This document shows, in pieces, positions 1 through 7,929 of a stretch of 64,000 nt of DNA. Origin of the DNA: Dokdonia sp. PRO95 (lineage in GTDB: Bacteria > Bacteroidota > Bacteroidia > Flavobacteriales > Flavobacteriaceae); the NCBI RefSeq assembly GCF_000355805.1, contig NZ_CM001837.1, forward strand, positions 656,409 to 720,408, given 5' to 3'. A program made the position numbers and the translations under genes. The notes below the pieces were generated by a model. That model saw only the letters and a list, made by a program, of their open reading frames with translations, ran no database searches and had not been told where the DNA came from. Each line of letters opens with the position of its first letter. Position 1 is the stretch's first letter.

Positions 1-500
1 GAGAAGGATCTACATTTTTCTTTACGCTAGACTTTGAGATATCAAATGAATCATTAATTGTCGACCCCATAATTATTATAGATGATAAACAACTCAAAAA
101 CAAACGTATCCTTATTGTAGACGATAACCGTATTAATCAAATAGTCACAAAGAAAATATTAGAGAAGCTTGAAGTAACCTGCAGCATTGCAAATAATGGT
201 CAAGAAGCTGTAGAATATGCTAGAGATAACGAGTATGATCTTATCCTTATGGATATCAATATGCCTGTAAAAGATGGATTAGAGGCCACAAAGGAGATTA
301 GACGTTTTAATACTAACATCCCTATAATAGCACTTACTGCGGTAGAGGTTAAAGAAATGCGTTACAAAATTTACAATGCTGGGCTTACAGATATTATCGT
401 AAAACCATATGACATCACTCTTTTTAAGCGTACAATCCTGCGCAATTTGCAGCATTTAAATAGCAGACACTCCACCTCTACAAAACATCTACAGGTCTAA
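1..500 (+). CDS. Hybrid sensor histidine kinase, C-terminal part (partial)
   Basis: The open frame (codons from base 3) enters from the left edge, so the start is missing. The first residues read GSTFFFTLDFEI, the end of a histidine-kinase ATPase domain (G2 box and last strand). A linker and a complete receiver domain follow: the acidic pair in ILIVDDN, the phospho-acceptor Asp in LILMDINMP, the switch Thr in ALTA and the Lys in VKPYD are all present. The protein is therefore a hybrid kinase whose receiver takes phosphate from its own or a partner kinase. The ATG at 249 is internal to the receiver and is not the start. Input domains lie outside the window. The gene converges on the Omp85-like gene with only five bases between stops. 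Confidence 0.85.
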   Translation, partial: EGSTFFFTLDFEISNESLIVDPIIIIDDKQLKNKRILIVDDNRINQIVTKKILEKLEVTCSIANNGQEAVEYARDNEYDLILMDINMPVKDGLEATKEIRRFNTNIPIIALTAVEVKEMRYKIYNAGLTDIIVKPYDITLFKRTILRNLQHLNSRHSTSTKHLQV

Positions 501-505
501 TATTT

Positions 506-1765
506 TTAAAAATACTGCCCTACTCCAAATACCAATCCGCTAGTGGAGTTTGGGGTTATTCCATATCCATAATCTATTCTAAAAGTAGCATTAAAAATCT
601 TTTTGTGAGTAAAACGCAGTCCTAGCCCAGGATACACTCTAAGATTTTGGTCATCTCCAAAATCATCAAAATCTCCACCTGGATTTCTCCAAGATCCAGC
701 ATCTACAAAGGCATTTCCTTGTAATACAAATGATTCTTTATCTAATAGGGTATATCTATATTCAGTATTAAGTACAATTACTCCTGTACCACGGTCTATT
801 GTATTACCTACGCCTCTTATATTTAGATTATTATCAACAGAAAATGGTGCAAATGGCGAGTCTGCATTAGATGCTAGGCCTACTCGTAATCTGTTTGCCC
901 AGTTACCCTTATCCCCTACTCTAGTAAAATATTGAAAGTCATTCCACCATATTGTAAAATCTGGTAATCTGCGATCATTTGCCATCACATGCTGCACATT
1001 AAATGTACTTTTAAAGCCAGATATATACTGGTAGTAATAATCTAGTGCGTTATATTCATAAATACCTTTAAGAAGTACCTTATCTACATTAAACTCCTGA
1101 GGAACCCCTGCAGATGTAGCGCCTGCTAGGTAATCATACTTCTCATTAAATAGATTTACACCTGCCTCTACCCGATGTTTAAAGTTTATGGCATATAATC
1201 CTAATACTTCAAAGGAGGTATTGCTGTACTTATAATCTGCAGTTCCTTCTTCTAGAAAAACTGGCTCCTGCGTGGTTAATCGCTGCGCATTGACCGCAAT
1301 CCCGAACTTATTATTAAATAAAAATGGAGCTCTAAGATTCACTCCATAAGAATTAAAAATATCTCGTTGATAAAATCCTCCGAAGGCTATATTTCTACCT
1401 AAGGTATTGAACTCGTATACACCTATTCTAAAGGCAAATTCATCATCGTTAGTAGTATAGACATTAAGCTGAGGGTTTATTGTTATATTCTCTTCAATAT
1501 AATAGCGAACTTCATAATTATCATAAGAAGGAATCACTTGATAATATGCGTGCCGTACTGCTGGCAATCTTTTGAGTCTAATGATATCTACCTCTAGCAT
1601 TGTAGAATCTAAAGGACTATCTACACGCAAATCACTAATTAACTTGATAAAAGAGGTCTTAAGTTTTTTGTTGCCATGAATGGTAAAATGATCCACAAAG
1701 CCTTCTTGCGCATTACTCATAGAGCAATACAACATAAGTAAAATGTATAACCAAAAGTATTTCAT
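506..1765 (-). CDS. Omp85/BamA-superfamily outer membrane protein, single POTRA (paralogue 1)
   Basis: This 419-residue protein has a signal peptide (residues 1-19, cut near SNA-QE), one POTRA-like domain (about 25-95) and a C-terminal 16-strand-type barrel ending in Phe, the usual outer-membrane insertion signal. The segment NLNIRGVGNTIDRG carries the (V/I/L)RG loop-6 motif of Omp85 barrels. BamA has five POTRAs and TpsB transporters two, so this is a short member. It is adjacent to and co-oriented with a close paralogue (1828-3087), sharing blocks such as GGFYQRD, FVDAGS and NTEYR. The substrate is unknown; export or insertion of an outer-membrane or surface protein or lipid is inference. 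Confidence 0.8.
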   Translation of the reverse strand: MKYFWLYILLMLYCSMSNAQEGFVDHFTIHGNKKLKTSFIKLISDLRVDSPLDSTMLEVDIIRLKRLPAVRHAYYQVIPSYDNYEVRYYIEENITINPQLNVYTTNDDEFAFRIGVYEFNTLGRNIAFGGFYQRDIFNSYGVNLRAPFLFNNKFGIAVNAQRLTTQEPVFLEEGTADYKYSNTSFEVLGLYAINFKHRVEAGVNLFNEKYDYLAGATSAGVPQEFNVDKVLLKGIYEYNALDYYYQYISGFKSTFNVQHVMANDRRLPDFTIWWNDFQYFTRVGDKGNWANRLRVGLASNADSPFAPFSVDNNLNIRGVGNTIDRGTGVIVLNTEYRYTLLDKESFVLQGNAFVDAGSWRNPGGDFDDFGDDQNLRVYPGLGLRFTHKKIFNATFRIDYGYGITPNSTSGLVFGVGQYF

Positions 1766-1827
1766 GTACTGTAGGATTTACTATGCTTTATAATTGGGTT
1801 ATCTCATAATCAACATATTCTCTTACA

Positions 1828-3087
1828 TTAAAAATACTGCCCTATCCCAAATACAAGTCCGCGATTTTGAGTTGCTCCAAGTCCTACTCCATAATCCAAC
1901 CTAATGACAGCGTTGAAGATACGTTTATGTATAAAGCGCACTCCTAAACCAGAGTACAACTCTACATTATTGATACTCGCTAGATCATCAAAACCCTCTC
2001 TAGGACTTCGTATTGACCCAGCATCTACAAAAGCATTTCCTTGAAGTACAAACCAATCCTTTTCTATAAGTGTGTGCCTATATTCTGTATTTACAAAGAC
2101 AAAGGATGTCCCTCTATCAATATCATTACCTGCTCCTCTAAGATTAAACTGATTATCAACCGTAAAAGGAGCAAACTCAGATTCGTTATAAGAAGCATAC
2201 CCTAGCTGTAGTCTACTTGCCCAATTACCCTTTGTGCCTACTTTTTTAAAATACTCTGTTGCATTTTGTGCTACAAGCCCTTCTTCTAAGAGACCATCAC
2301 CGCCTAAAATATAACGCACATCAAGAAGATTGCGCACTCCCTCTACATATTGATACGTGATGTTTAAAAAATTAGTCTCATACTCTCCGCGTAGGGATAC
2401 TTTATTTGCATCAAGTACTGCTGGCAGTACACTTTGCACCTCCGTATCATCGATGTCGTAAGATTCTTTGTATACTCTCACTCCTAACTCTGCCTTGTTG
2501 TGAAAATCTATTTCATACAATCCATAAACCTCTGCACCTACATCATCTTTCTTGTAGTTTATAGGAGTTTCACCTAAGTAAACAGGTTCAAAAGTCACAT
2601 TTTTAATATAGTTGACACCTAAGCCCAATTTGTTAGTAATTAAGAAAGGTGCTTCCCAGTAAGCTCCATAAGAGTCAAAAACATCCCGCTGATAAAAGCC
2701 ACCAAGTATCTGACTTTGACCAAGAAAATTAAATTCGAATGCGCTTACGCGAAAAGCAAAACTACCATCGTTTGCCTCAGAGATGCGCAATCCTGGGATA
2801 ATGGTAAAATTTTCGACAATCTTATAGGTGAGTTTGTACGTGCTGTCTGTAAGTTTAGTTTGAACAACGGTTGCATTTGCAATGGCTGGTAGTCTATTTA
2901 AACGCTCAATATCTGTTGCGACTTTAATAGAGTCATATGCCGTTTGTGATTTTACTTTAATAAGCCTTCTCAATAAAGATTCATCTACACGTTTTAATCC
3001 CTCAAAAGTGATTTCTTCTATAATAGGTTCTTGTGAAAAAAGAAATGAAGTCATTAACAGAGCGCAGACGAGGGAGAAATATTTCAT
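1828..3087 (-). CDS. Omp85/BamA-superfamily outer membrane protein, single POTRA (paralogue 2)
   Basis: This is the upstream member of the tandem pair. The start is placed at the ATG at 3087, which opens a good signal peptide (MKYFSLVCALLMTSFLFSQ); the longer frame to 3147 adds a hydrophilic leader that would spoil export. Next come a POTRA-like domain (EITFEGLKRVDESLLRR onward) and a barrel ending in GQYF. The loop-6 motif is NLRGAGNDIDRG. The gap to the next paralogue is 62 bases, consistent with one transcript. The two proteins align over nearly their whole length, so a gene duplication is clear. Function beyond Omp85-type outer-membrane insertion or translocation is not known. Confidence 0.8.
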   Translation of the reverse strand: MKYFSLVCALLMTSFLFSQEPIIEEITFEGLKRVDESLLRRLIKVKSQTAYDSIKVATDIERLNRLPAIANATVVQTKLTDSTYKLTYKIVENFTIIPGLRISEANDGSFAFRVSAFEFNFLGQSQILGGFYQRDVFDSYGAYWEAPFLITNKLGLGVNYIKNVTFEPVYLGETPINYKKDDVGAEVYGLYEIDFHNKAELGVRVYKESYDIDDTEVQSVLPAVLDANKVSLRGEYETNFLNITYQYVEGVRNLLDVRYILGGDGLLEEGLVAQNATEYFKKVGTKGNWASRLQLGYASYNESEFAPFTVDNQFNLRGAGNDIDRGTSFVFVNTEYRHTLIEKDWFVLQGNAFVDAGSIRSPREGFDDLASINNVELYSGLGVRFIHKRIFNAVIRLDYGVGLGATQNRGLVFGIGQYF

Positions 3088-3183
3088 AAAGGCTATAGCT
3101 ATATTAAAAACGTTGGTCGAAAGTAATGCACAATCATTGCGCAACACGCCATTATTTACTTAATTAAATGATGAGCATCCTAT

Positions 3184-4194
3184 TTAATACTTACCATAAT
3201 GCTGTCTTATTACAGCTTCGGCTGGTTTATTTTGAGGTGTAAACTGGTTGTTTTCTGGACCTCCTACCTCATCATGTTTTATAAACCATTTCCAGATAAA
3301 TCCTCCTGCCATCCACTCTTCATCCCATACTGTATTAAAGAGAGCTTGCGTCGCTTGTGCCTGTCCTTCAAGATTTACGGTGGTCATAGACCTATCTGCC
3401 TTCCAAGGTTCTTTGCCCGTATAATCTACAGAGCGGTAACCAAATTCTGTAAAAATCACTTTGCGGTTTTCCGCTTTCGCGAAAGCGGACATCTCCTCCT
3501 TCCATCGTTGCCATCCAGCTGTAACACACTCCACAGATGGCGTTTGATCATCACAAACAGGAAAATAAGCATCAATCCCTATGTAGTCTAGTTGGCTCCA
3601 GAATGGGGTTTTCTTATACTCATCCCAGTTTGCAGCATACGTAAGTTTACCATTGTACACCTTTCTTATATCAATAATAAGTTGCGCCCAAAAATCTGGT
3701 CTGTTTGTTACAAATTGCTCTAGCTCTGTACCTATACAAAATATAGCTGCTCCTTCCTCTTGCGCCAGTGTGGCATAATCCATTATAAAATCACGATACG
3801 ATTGCTCAAGTGCCAGCCACTCCTCTTCTGTCTCCATCTTGAGGTAACCAGTAAACTCACCACGACGTATCCATATCTGAGGTTTTACCATTACATCAAT
3901 ATTTGCTTTATGAAGTTCTGACACATAATTGCGACCTCCTTCTCTGGTCTCACCATACCACTGCCTATCTGTATTATAAACAATTTGCGGCTTGTCCATT
4001 TGTGGCACAAACCCAAACGGCATTACCGCAGCATAGTTTGCATTTATACGTTGTACAGGGCTTATATGAGTGCTATCTACCGGATTACGATTTGCAACAA
4101 AACTCACCCCGTTGATTTTCTTTTCTTCTGTTTTTTGAGCGGTACATGCTTGTAGACAAATCAATAAAAAGAAACATCCTATAATATTTTTCAT
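3184..4194 (-). CDS. GH113-like TIM-barrel glycoside hydrolase lipoprotein
   Basis: The 336-residue product starts with a lipoprotein signal (ICLQAC, modified Cys at residue 16). The body resembles GTA/GH113-type TIM barrels that attack beta-mannan-like glycans. Two acids fit the usual clan GH-A positions: the acid/base in CIGTELEQ and the nucleophile in VIFTEFGYRS. Other barrel marks are IGIDAYFP and GGFIWKWF. A genome-wide palindrome (3471-3488) lies in the coding sequence and supplies AFAKA in SAFAKAENRK, between the helix and the strand carrying the nucleophile. The substrate cannot be told from sequence. Neighbours give no polysaccharide locus context. Confidence 0.75.
   Translation of the reverse strand: MKNIIGCFFLLICLQACTAQKTEEKKINGVSFVANRNPVDSTHISPVQRINANYAAVMPFGFVPQMDKPQIVYNTDRQWYGETREGGRNYVSELHKANIDVMVKPQIWIRRGEFTGYLKMETEEEWLALEQSYRDFIMDYATLAQEEGAAIFCIGTELEQFVTNRPDFWAQLIIDIRKVYNGKLTYAANWDEYKKTPFWSQLDYIGIDAYFPVCDDQTPSVECVTAGWQRWKEEMSAFAKAENRKVIFTEFGYRSVDYTGKEPWKADRSMTTVNLEGQAQATQALFNTVWDEEWMAGGFIWKWFIKHDEVGGPENNQFTPQNKPAEAVIRQHYGKY
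3471..3488. repeat. Palindromic element copy 1, inside a CDS
   Basis: 18-bp perfect palindrome CCGCTTTCGCGAAAGCGG inside the GH113-like gene; read on the minus strand it encodes AFAKA. Confidence 0.9.
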
Positions 4195-4371
4195 CTACTT
4201 ATTTTTTGACTTAAAGATATATGTTTATGATTAAAATTTGAAAATCATAGTAGCTATAAGAATTTACGTAAAAGCAATAAGACCCTAAGAGCTGGGTAAC
4301 TCTCAAGGTCTATCATAGTGTGCTGTATACTCATTGTAGTTAACGTAAATAAATATACATTGCACTCGTAA

Positions 4372-4402
4372 AGAGCTTAGATTAGGGGAACCTAAGCGCT
4401 CT
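4372..4402 (-). terminator. Possible terminator of the barrel gene
   Basis: On the minus strand AGAGCGCTTAG pairs with CTAAGCTCT around an 11-base loop, followed by a short T run. It lies just after the stop of the gene at 4412-5302. The stem is imperfect and the T tract short. Confidence 0.35.
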
Positions 4403-4411
4403 AGCTATATG

Positions 4412-5302
4412 TTAAAAAACTGCTCTCAACCCTAGGTTAAAAGTCTGCCCTAATCCAGTATCGTTTCCTCTTACAAAGTTTGTATATAACGCTTCAAGAT
4501 TAAGAGCATCTGTAAGTTGATATTTTGCCCCACCGCCTACAGCTGTAAAGTCTTGTGAGAATTCGTTTCCTAGGTCAAGAAGTTGTGAGTGCTGTACAAG
4601 GCCTAATACTGTAAATTTCGAACTTGGGAAATAACTTAAAAACAATCCAGGAGTAAGACGCAAACTATCATTTGCAAAACTATCCTCATCATCTCCAAAG
4701 TTGAGCTCAGAATTCAAATCTGCAAATAGTTGCCAGTCTCCTCCTGCAAAAGTATGATCAAAGAAAAATCTGTTTTGCCATGTAAATCCTTTTTGATCAA
4801 GAAAAACACCTTCTTCTGTCTCATTATCTACTAGAGGAATAAAAAACGAACTCTGGATAGAGAAGTTATTTACTTTACTAAACGGAACAAACTTTACAGA
4901 TGGTGCAATAGAAGTAAGACCACTACGAGCAGTACCTCGCTCACCATCAAATTTAAAAACATCAAAAGCATCACGACCTCCTATAGTGCTGGATCTGGCC
5001 TCTAGAATCAATCCTACGTTTACTCTATTATTATTTGAAACACCAGTGTACACTTCAAGTGTTGAGGTAAAGAAATTATTTCTTGGGATATCACGATCTT
5101 CACCATTTTCGCCAAAGGTATCTTTTGTTTCTGTGTAAAGATTATTAAACCATTTGATATCAAATTGCCCTTTTGAGATAAGTTTAGAAGGTGTGAGTGT
5201 CTGTATTACAGAGCCTCCGTCTTCAAGGTTTTCTGTATCATCTTGTGCAAAAGAAGTTGCTGCAATAAGCATTAAAGCGACTAGTAGGATTGTTTTTTTC
5301 AT
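4412..5302 (-). CDS. Secreted outer-membrane beta-barrel protein, function unknown
   Basis: This 296-residue product has a clear signal peptide (MKKTILLVALMLIAATSFA, then QDD). The rest is rich in alternating hydrophobic and polar strands with Asn/Asp turns and ends in LGLRAVF with a terminal Phe, typical of a small outer-membrane barrel. I see no catalytic motif. The pattern (SIAPSVKFVPFSKVNNFSIQ, LGLVQHSQLL, VGGGAKYQL) resembles MetA-type phenol-degradation or transporter-like barrels in Bacteroidetes, but I cannot name a family. It stands alone between the GH113-like gene and the DUF547 gene, both on the same strand. Confidence 0.6.
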   Translation of the reverse strand: MKKTILLVALMLIAATSFAQDDTENLEDGGSVIQTLTPSKLISKGQFDIKWFNNLYTETKDTFGENGEDRDIPRNNFFTSTLEVYTGVSNNNRVNVGLILEARSSTIGGRDAFDVFKFDGERGTARSGLTSIAPSVKFVPFSKVNNFSIQSSFFIPLVDNETEEGVFLDQKGFTWQNRFFFDHTFAGGDWQLFADLNSELNFGDDEDSFANDSLRLTPGLFLSYFPSSKFTVLGLVQHSQLLDLGNEFSQDFTAVGGGAKYQLTDALNLEALYTNFVRGNDTGLGQTFNLGLRAVF

Positions 5303-5488
5303 TGTAGTTGTTTTTGATTATTTGTTTGTGCGTCATACACCAGACGGCTAGGGTTTAATACTATCTGGTGAGAACGGCTTTTTAAGTCAATAGTTATCTA
5401 CCTCGACAGGTATCGAGTAGTTGTAGTAGGTAAATTTTAAAGGAGTTATAGCAAGTAATCTATACCAGCTCTAATGTACTAGAAATTA

Positions 5489-6211
5489 TTATTTAGTATC
5501 ATTAAGTGTCCAGTCATAAGGGTAGTATGACAGCTTTGCATCACTAGAAATAGCCTCTTTCCGGTATTTATTTAAAAAATCTATCTCTGTACCATTGCGT
5601 ACAAAATCTTCTTTATACCATTCAAATATTTGAGAAATCTGCACCTTATTTCCTTTCACTTTAATGAAGTTAGGATTATTTAAAGCAAGCGTAGTCTGGC
5701 GTTGTAATTGTGATTTTAATTTGGCTGGTGTATATGCCTCATTGATGATAGGAGGACATCCTAGTCCTGCACATACTAGCACAAAGTGAAAACGAGGTTC
5801 ACCTGGAAATTGTGCTCTTAACTTCTTATTTTCTATATCGTTTAAAGTGATATTTGTCCCGCCTAACTTGAAGGTGTTTTTATCAAAGAAACCTTTTATA
5901 GATAGTGGTTGCTTTACCGGATATTTCTCTGTGATTCCTTTTATTACTGCTAGATTGTATGCGTTAATCCAAAACGATTGATACGTTGCCGCATCAGATG
6001 TGCTTACAGATATAGATGCTGCATTTTCTAATAGCTCATCTAGCGCTTGCGGGTTTGCCTTTACAGCGGCATAATTAACTAAACCGTTTTTTACGTTTGC
6101 CTTAAAAAAAGTATCTGCATCAGCAAAAAATGATGCAGTATCTTGAGCTTGGATATGCACACTTGACAAGGTGATTACAAGAAGTAGTGCGAGGTTGGTA
6201 ATTGATTTCAT
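5489..6211 (-). CDS. DUF547 domain protein, exported
   Basis: The 240-residue product carries a signal peptide (MKSITNLALLLVITLSSVHIQA) and then a DUF547 domain covering nearly all the rest. Recognisable blocks are SFWINAYNLAVIKGI, ITLNDIENKKLR, FHFVLVCAGLGCPP and FEWYKEDF. The ATG at 6211 is preferred to the upstream TTG at 6232 because it begins the signal peptide directly. DUF547 proteins are common in Bacteroidetes and marine bacteria. The fold is related to papain-like or transglutaminase-like enzymes, but no reaction is established. Cys in CAGLGCPP is a plausible reactive residue by inference. Confidence 0.75.
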   Translation of the reverse strand: MKSITNLALLLVITLSSVHIQAQDTASFFADADTFFKANVKNGLVNYAAVKANPQALDELLENAASISVSTSDAATYQSFWINAYNLAVIKGITEKYPVKQPLSIKGFFDKNTFKLGGTNITLNDIENKKLRAQFPGEPRFHFVLVCAGLGCPPIINEAYTPAKLKSQLQRQTTLALNNPNFIKVKGNKVQISQIFEWYKEDFVRNGTEIDFLNKYRKEAISSDAKLSYYPYDWTLNDTK

Positions 6212-6461
6212 AAGTAAACTTTTTCTGCACAATCGGTCGAGCTCAAATAAAGAGACTTACAACCAGATCATTAAAAATTTAAAATATGTAGTCTGTAACG
6301 CTCCATAATGAGCATCAAATTTTCCTTACAGCACTTTCTGCATTTAGATAAATTCTAAATAGACAGCATCCCGTTAAGTTTGTTATCTTTAAAACGACCC
6401 AAGGATATGTTATCTCATAGAAACAAGTTTTAATATGCTTGTTTAGACTACTATATATTTT

Positions 6462-6474
6462 GCTTTCGCGAAAG
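6462..6474. repeat. Palindromic element copy 2 (right arm degenerate)
   Basis: GCTTTCGCGAAAG core with the right arm changed to GGG. It lies 106 bases before the oxidoreductase start and is paired with copy 3, 29 bases away. Confidence 0.75.
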
Positions 6475-6490
6475 GGTAACAAAAAGATTT

Positions 6491-6503
6491 TTTCGCGAAA
6501 GCG
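6491..6503. repeat. Palindromic element copy 3 (left arm degenerate)
   Basis: TTTCGCGAAAGCG with the left arm replaced by T residues. It mirrors copy 2: one keeps the left arm, the other the right. Confidence 0.75.
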
Positions 6504-6567
6504 GGACAACAACAACCATACATTTCTTAATTTTTACTTAGGTGAAAATTATATAAAACCAACCTCT

Positions 6568-7908
6568 ATGGAAGAACACATCGTCATTATAGGCAACGGG
6601 ATTTCTGGCGTTACAACCGCCCGTCACATCCGCAAAGCTTCTGACAAAAAGATCACCATCATTTCTGCCGAAACAGATCACTTCTTTTCTCGCACAGCGC
6701 TTATGTACATCTATATGGGACATATGAAATATGAGCACACAAAACCGTATGAAGATTACTTCTGGAAGAAAAACCGTATTGATCTTAAACGCGATTTCGT
6801 AGAGACTGTAGATCATGAAAACAAACAATTACTACTTTCTGGTGGTGAAAAAATGAGTTATGATAAGCTGGTGCTTGCGGTAGGGTCAAAACCTAATAAA
6901 TTTGGCTGGCCAGGGCAAGATCTAGATGGTGTACAAGGGTTGTACTCAAAACAAGATCTAGATATGCTAGAGGCAAATGCTCCAGATAAAGAAACCTGTA
7001 AACGTGCCGTAGTAGTAGGTGGCGGTCTTATAGGTATTGAGATGGTAGAGATGCTGCTCACGCGTGATATACCGGTCACATTTTTAGTAAGAGAAAACAG
7101 TTTCTGGAATGGCGTTTTACCACAAGGAGAAAGCGAGATGATTAACAGACACATTAAATCTCACCACGTAGATTTACGTTTAGGCTTTAATCTAGATAGT
7201 ATTCTAGCAGATGATAATGGTAAAGTGCGCGCTGTTACTATAAAAGAGACAGGAGAAGAAATCGCCTGCAACGTAGTAGGGCTTACCGCTGGTGTGTCTC
7301 CTAATGTGGCTTTCTTAAAAGATAGCGGTATTGAGTTAGGCCGAGGTATTAAGGTAAACCCTATGCTGGAGACTAATATAAAAGATATTTATGCCATAGG
7401 TGATTGTGCAGAGCAACACGAGGGTATAAACGGTCGTAGACCCATTGAGGCTGTCTGGTATACGGGCAGAATGATGGGAGAAGCACTTGCTCAGACATTA
7501 ACTGGAAACCCTACTGCCTATAACCCTGGTCACTGGTTTAACAGTGCAAAATTTATGGATATAGAGTACCAGACGTATGGATGGGTGTTCTCAAAACCTA
7601 AAGAAGGCAATACACACTTTCACTGGATGCATAAGGATGATAACAAGTGTATCACTATAGAGATGCAAGAGGGTACTCGCAAGTTTGTGGGTATAAATAA
7701 CTTTGGTATCAGGCTACGTCACGAGCTATTTGACCGCTGGCTTACTGAGGGACGCACAACAGATTATGTGCTAGAGCATCTTAAAGATGCAAACTTTGAT
7801 CCTGAGTTTTATAGCCATTATGAGAAGGATATTCTAGATGCTTATAATGCTGCATACGAGACATCACTTAGTCCCAAAAAGAAAAGCTGGAAAAGAATTT
7901 TTGCATAA
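6568..7908 (+). CDS. NAD(P)/FAD-dependent oxidoreductase
   Basis: This 446-residue product is a two-dinucleotide-binding flavoprotein. The FAD Rossmann motif is at the N terminus (IVIIGNGISGVTTARHI), the NAD(P) Rossmann motif at about 150 (VVVGGGLIGIEMVEM) and the second FAD contact at YAIGDCAEQ. It resembles nitrite-reductase/ferredoxin-reductase-type Pyr_redox_2 proteins. The ATG at 6568 is chosen because GxGxxG follows directly; the longer frame from 6439 runs through two palindromic elements. The next gene (21 bases away) is a membrane iron-sulfur polyferredoxin, so I infer that the pair passes electrons between a pyridine nucleotide and the membrane. The exact partner is unknown. Confidence 0.82.
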   Translation: MEEHIVIIGNGISGVTTARHIRKASDKKITIISAETDHFFSRTALMYIYMGHMKYEHTKPYEDYFWKKNRIDLKRDFVETVDHENKQLLLSGGEKMSYDKLVLAVGSKPNKFGWPGQDLDGVQGLYSKQDLDMLEANAPDKETCKRAVVVGGGLIGIEMVEMLLTRDIPVTFLVRENSFWNGVLPQGESEMINRHIKSHHVDLRLGFNLDSILADDNGKVRAVTIKETGEEIACNVVGLTAGVSPNVAFLKDSGIELGRGIKVNPMLETNIKDIYAIGDCAEQHEGINGRRPIEAVWYTGRMMGEALAQTLTGNPTAYNPGHWFNSAKFMDIEYQTYGWVFSKPKEGNTHFHWMHKDDNKCITIEMQEGTRKFVGINNFGIRLRHELFDRWLTEGRTTDYVLEHLKDANFDPEFYSHYEKDILDAYNAAYETSLSPKKKSWKRIFA

Positions 7909-7929
7909 CCAACCTAACGACTTATACTT

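Noticed and set aside
2741-2757. A further palindromic element copy in the Omp85-like gene (GCGCTTACGCGAAAAGC)
   Set aside because: Only partly similar, and the encoded FAFR is also present in the neighbouring paralogue without the element, so it is coding coincidence.
6439-6567. N-terminal extension of the FAD oxidoreductase
   Set aside because: It crosses two degenerate palindromic elements and would bury the Rossmann motif 43 residues inside the protein.
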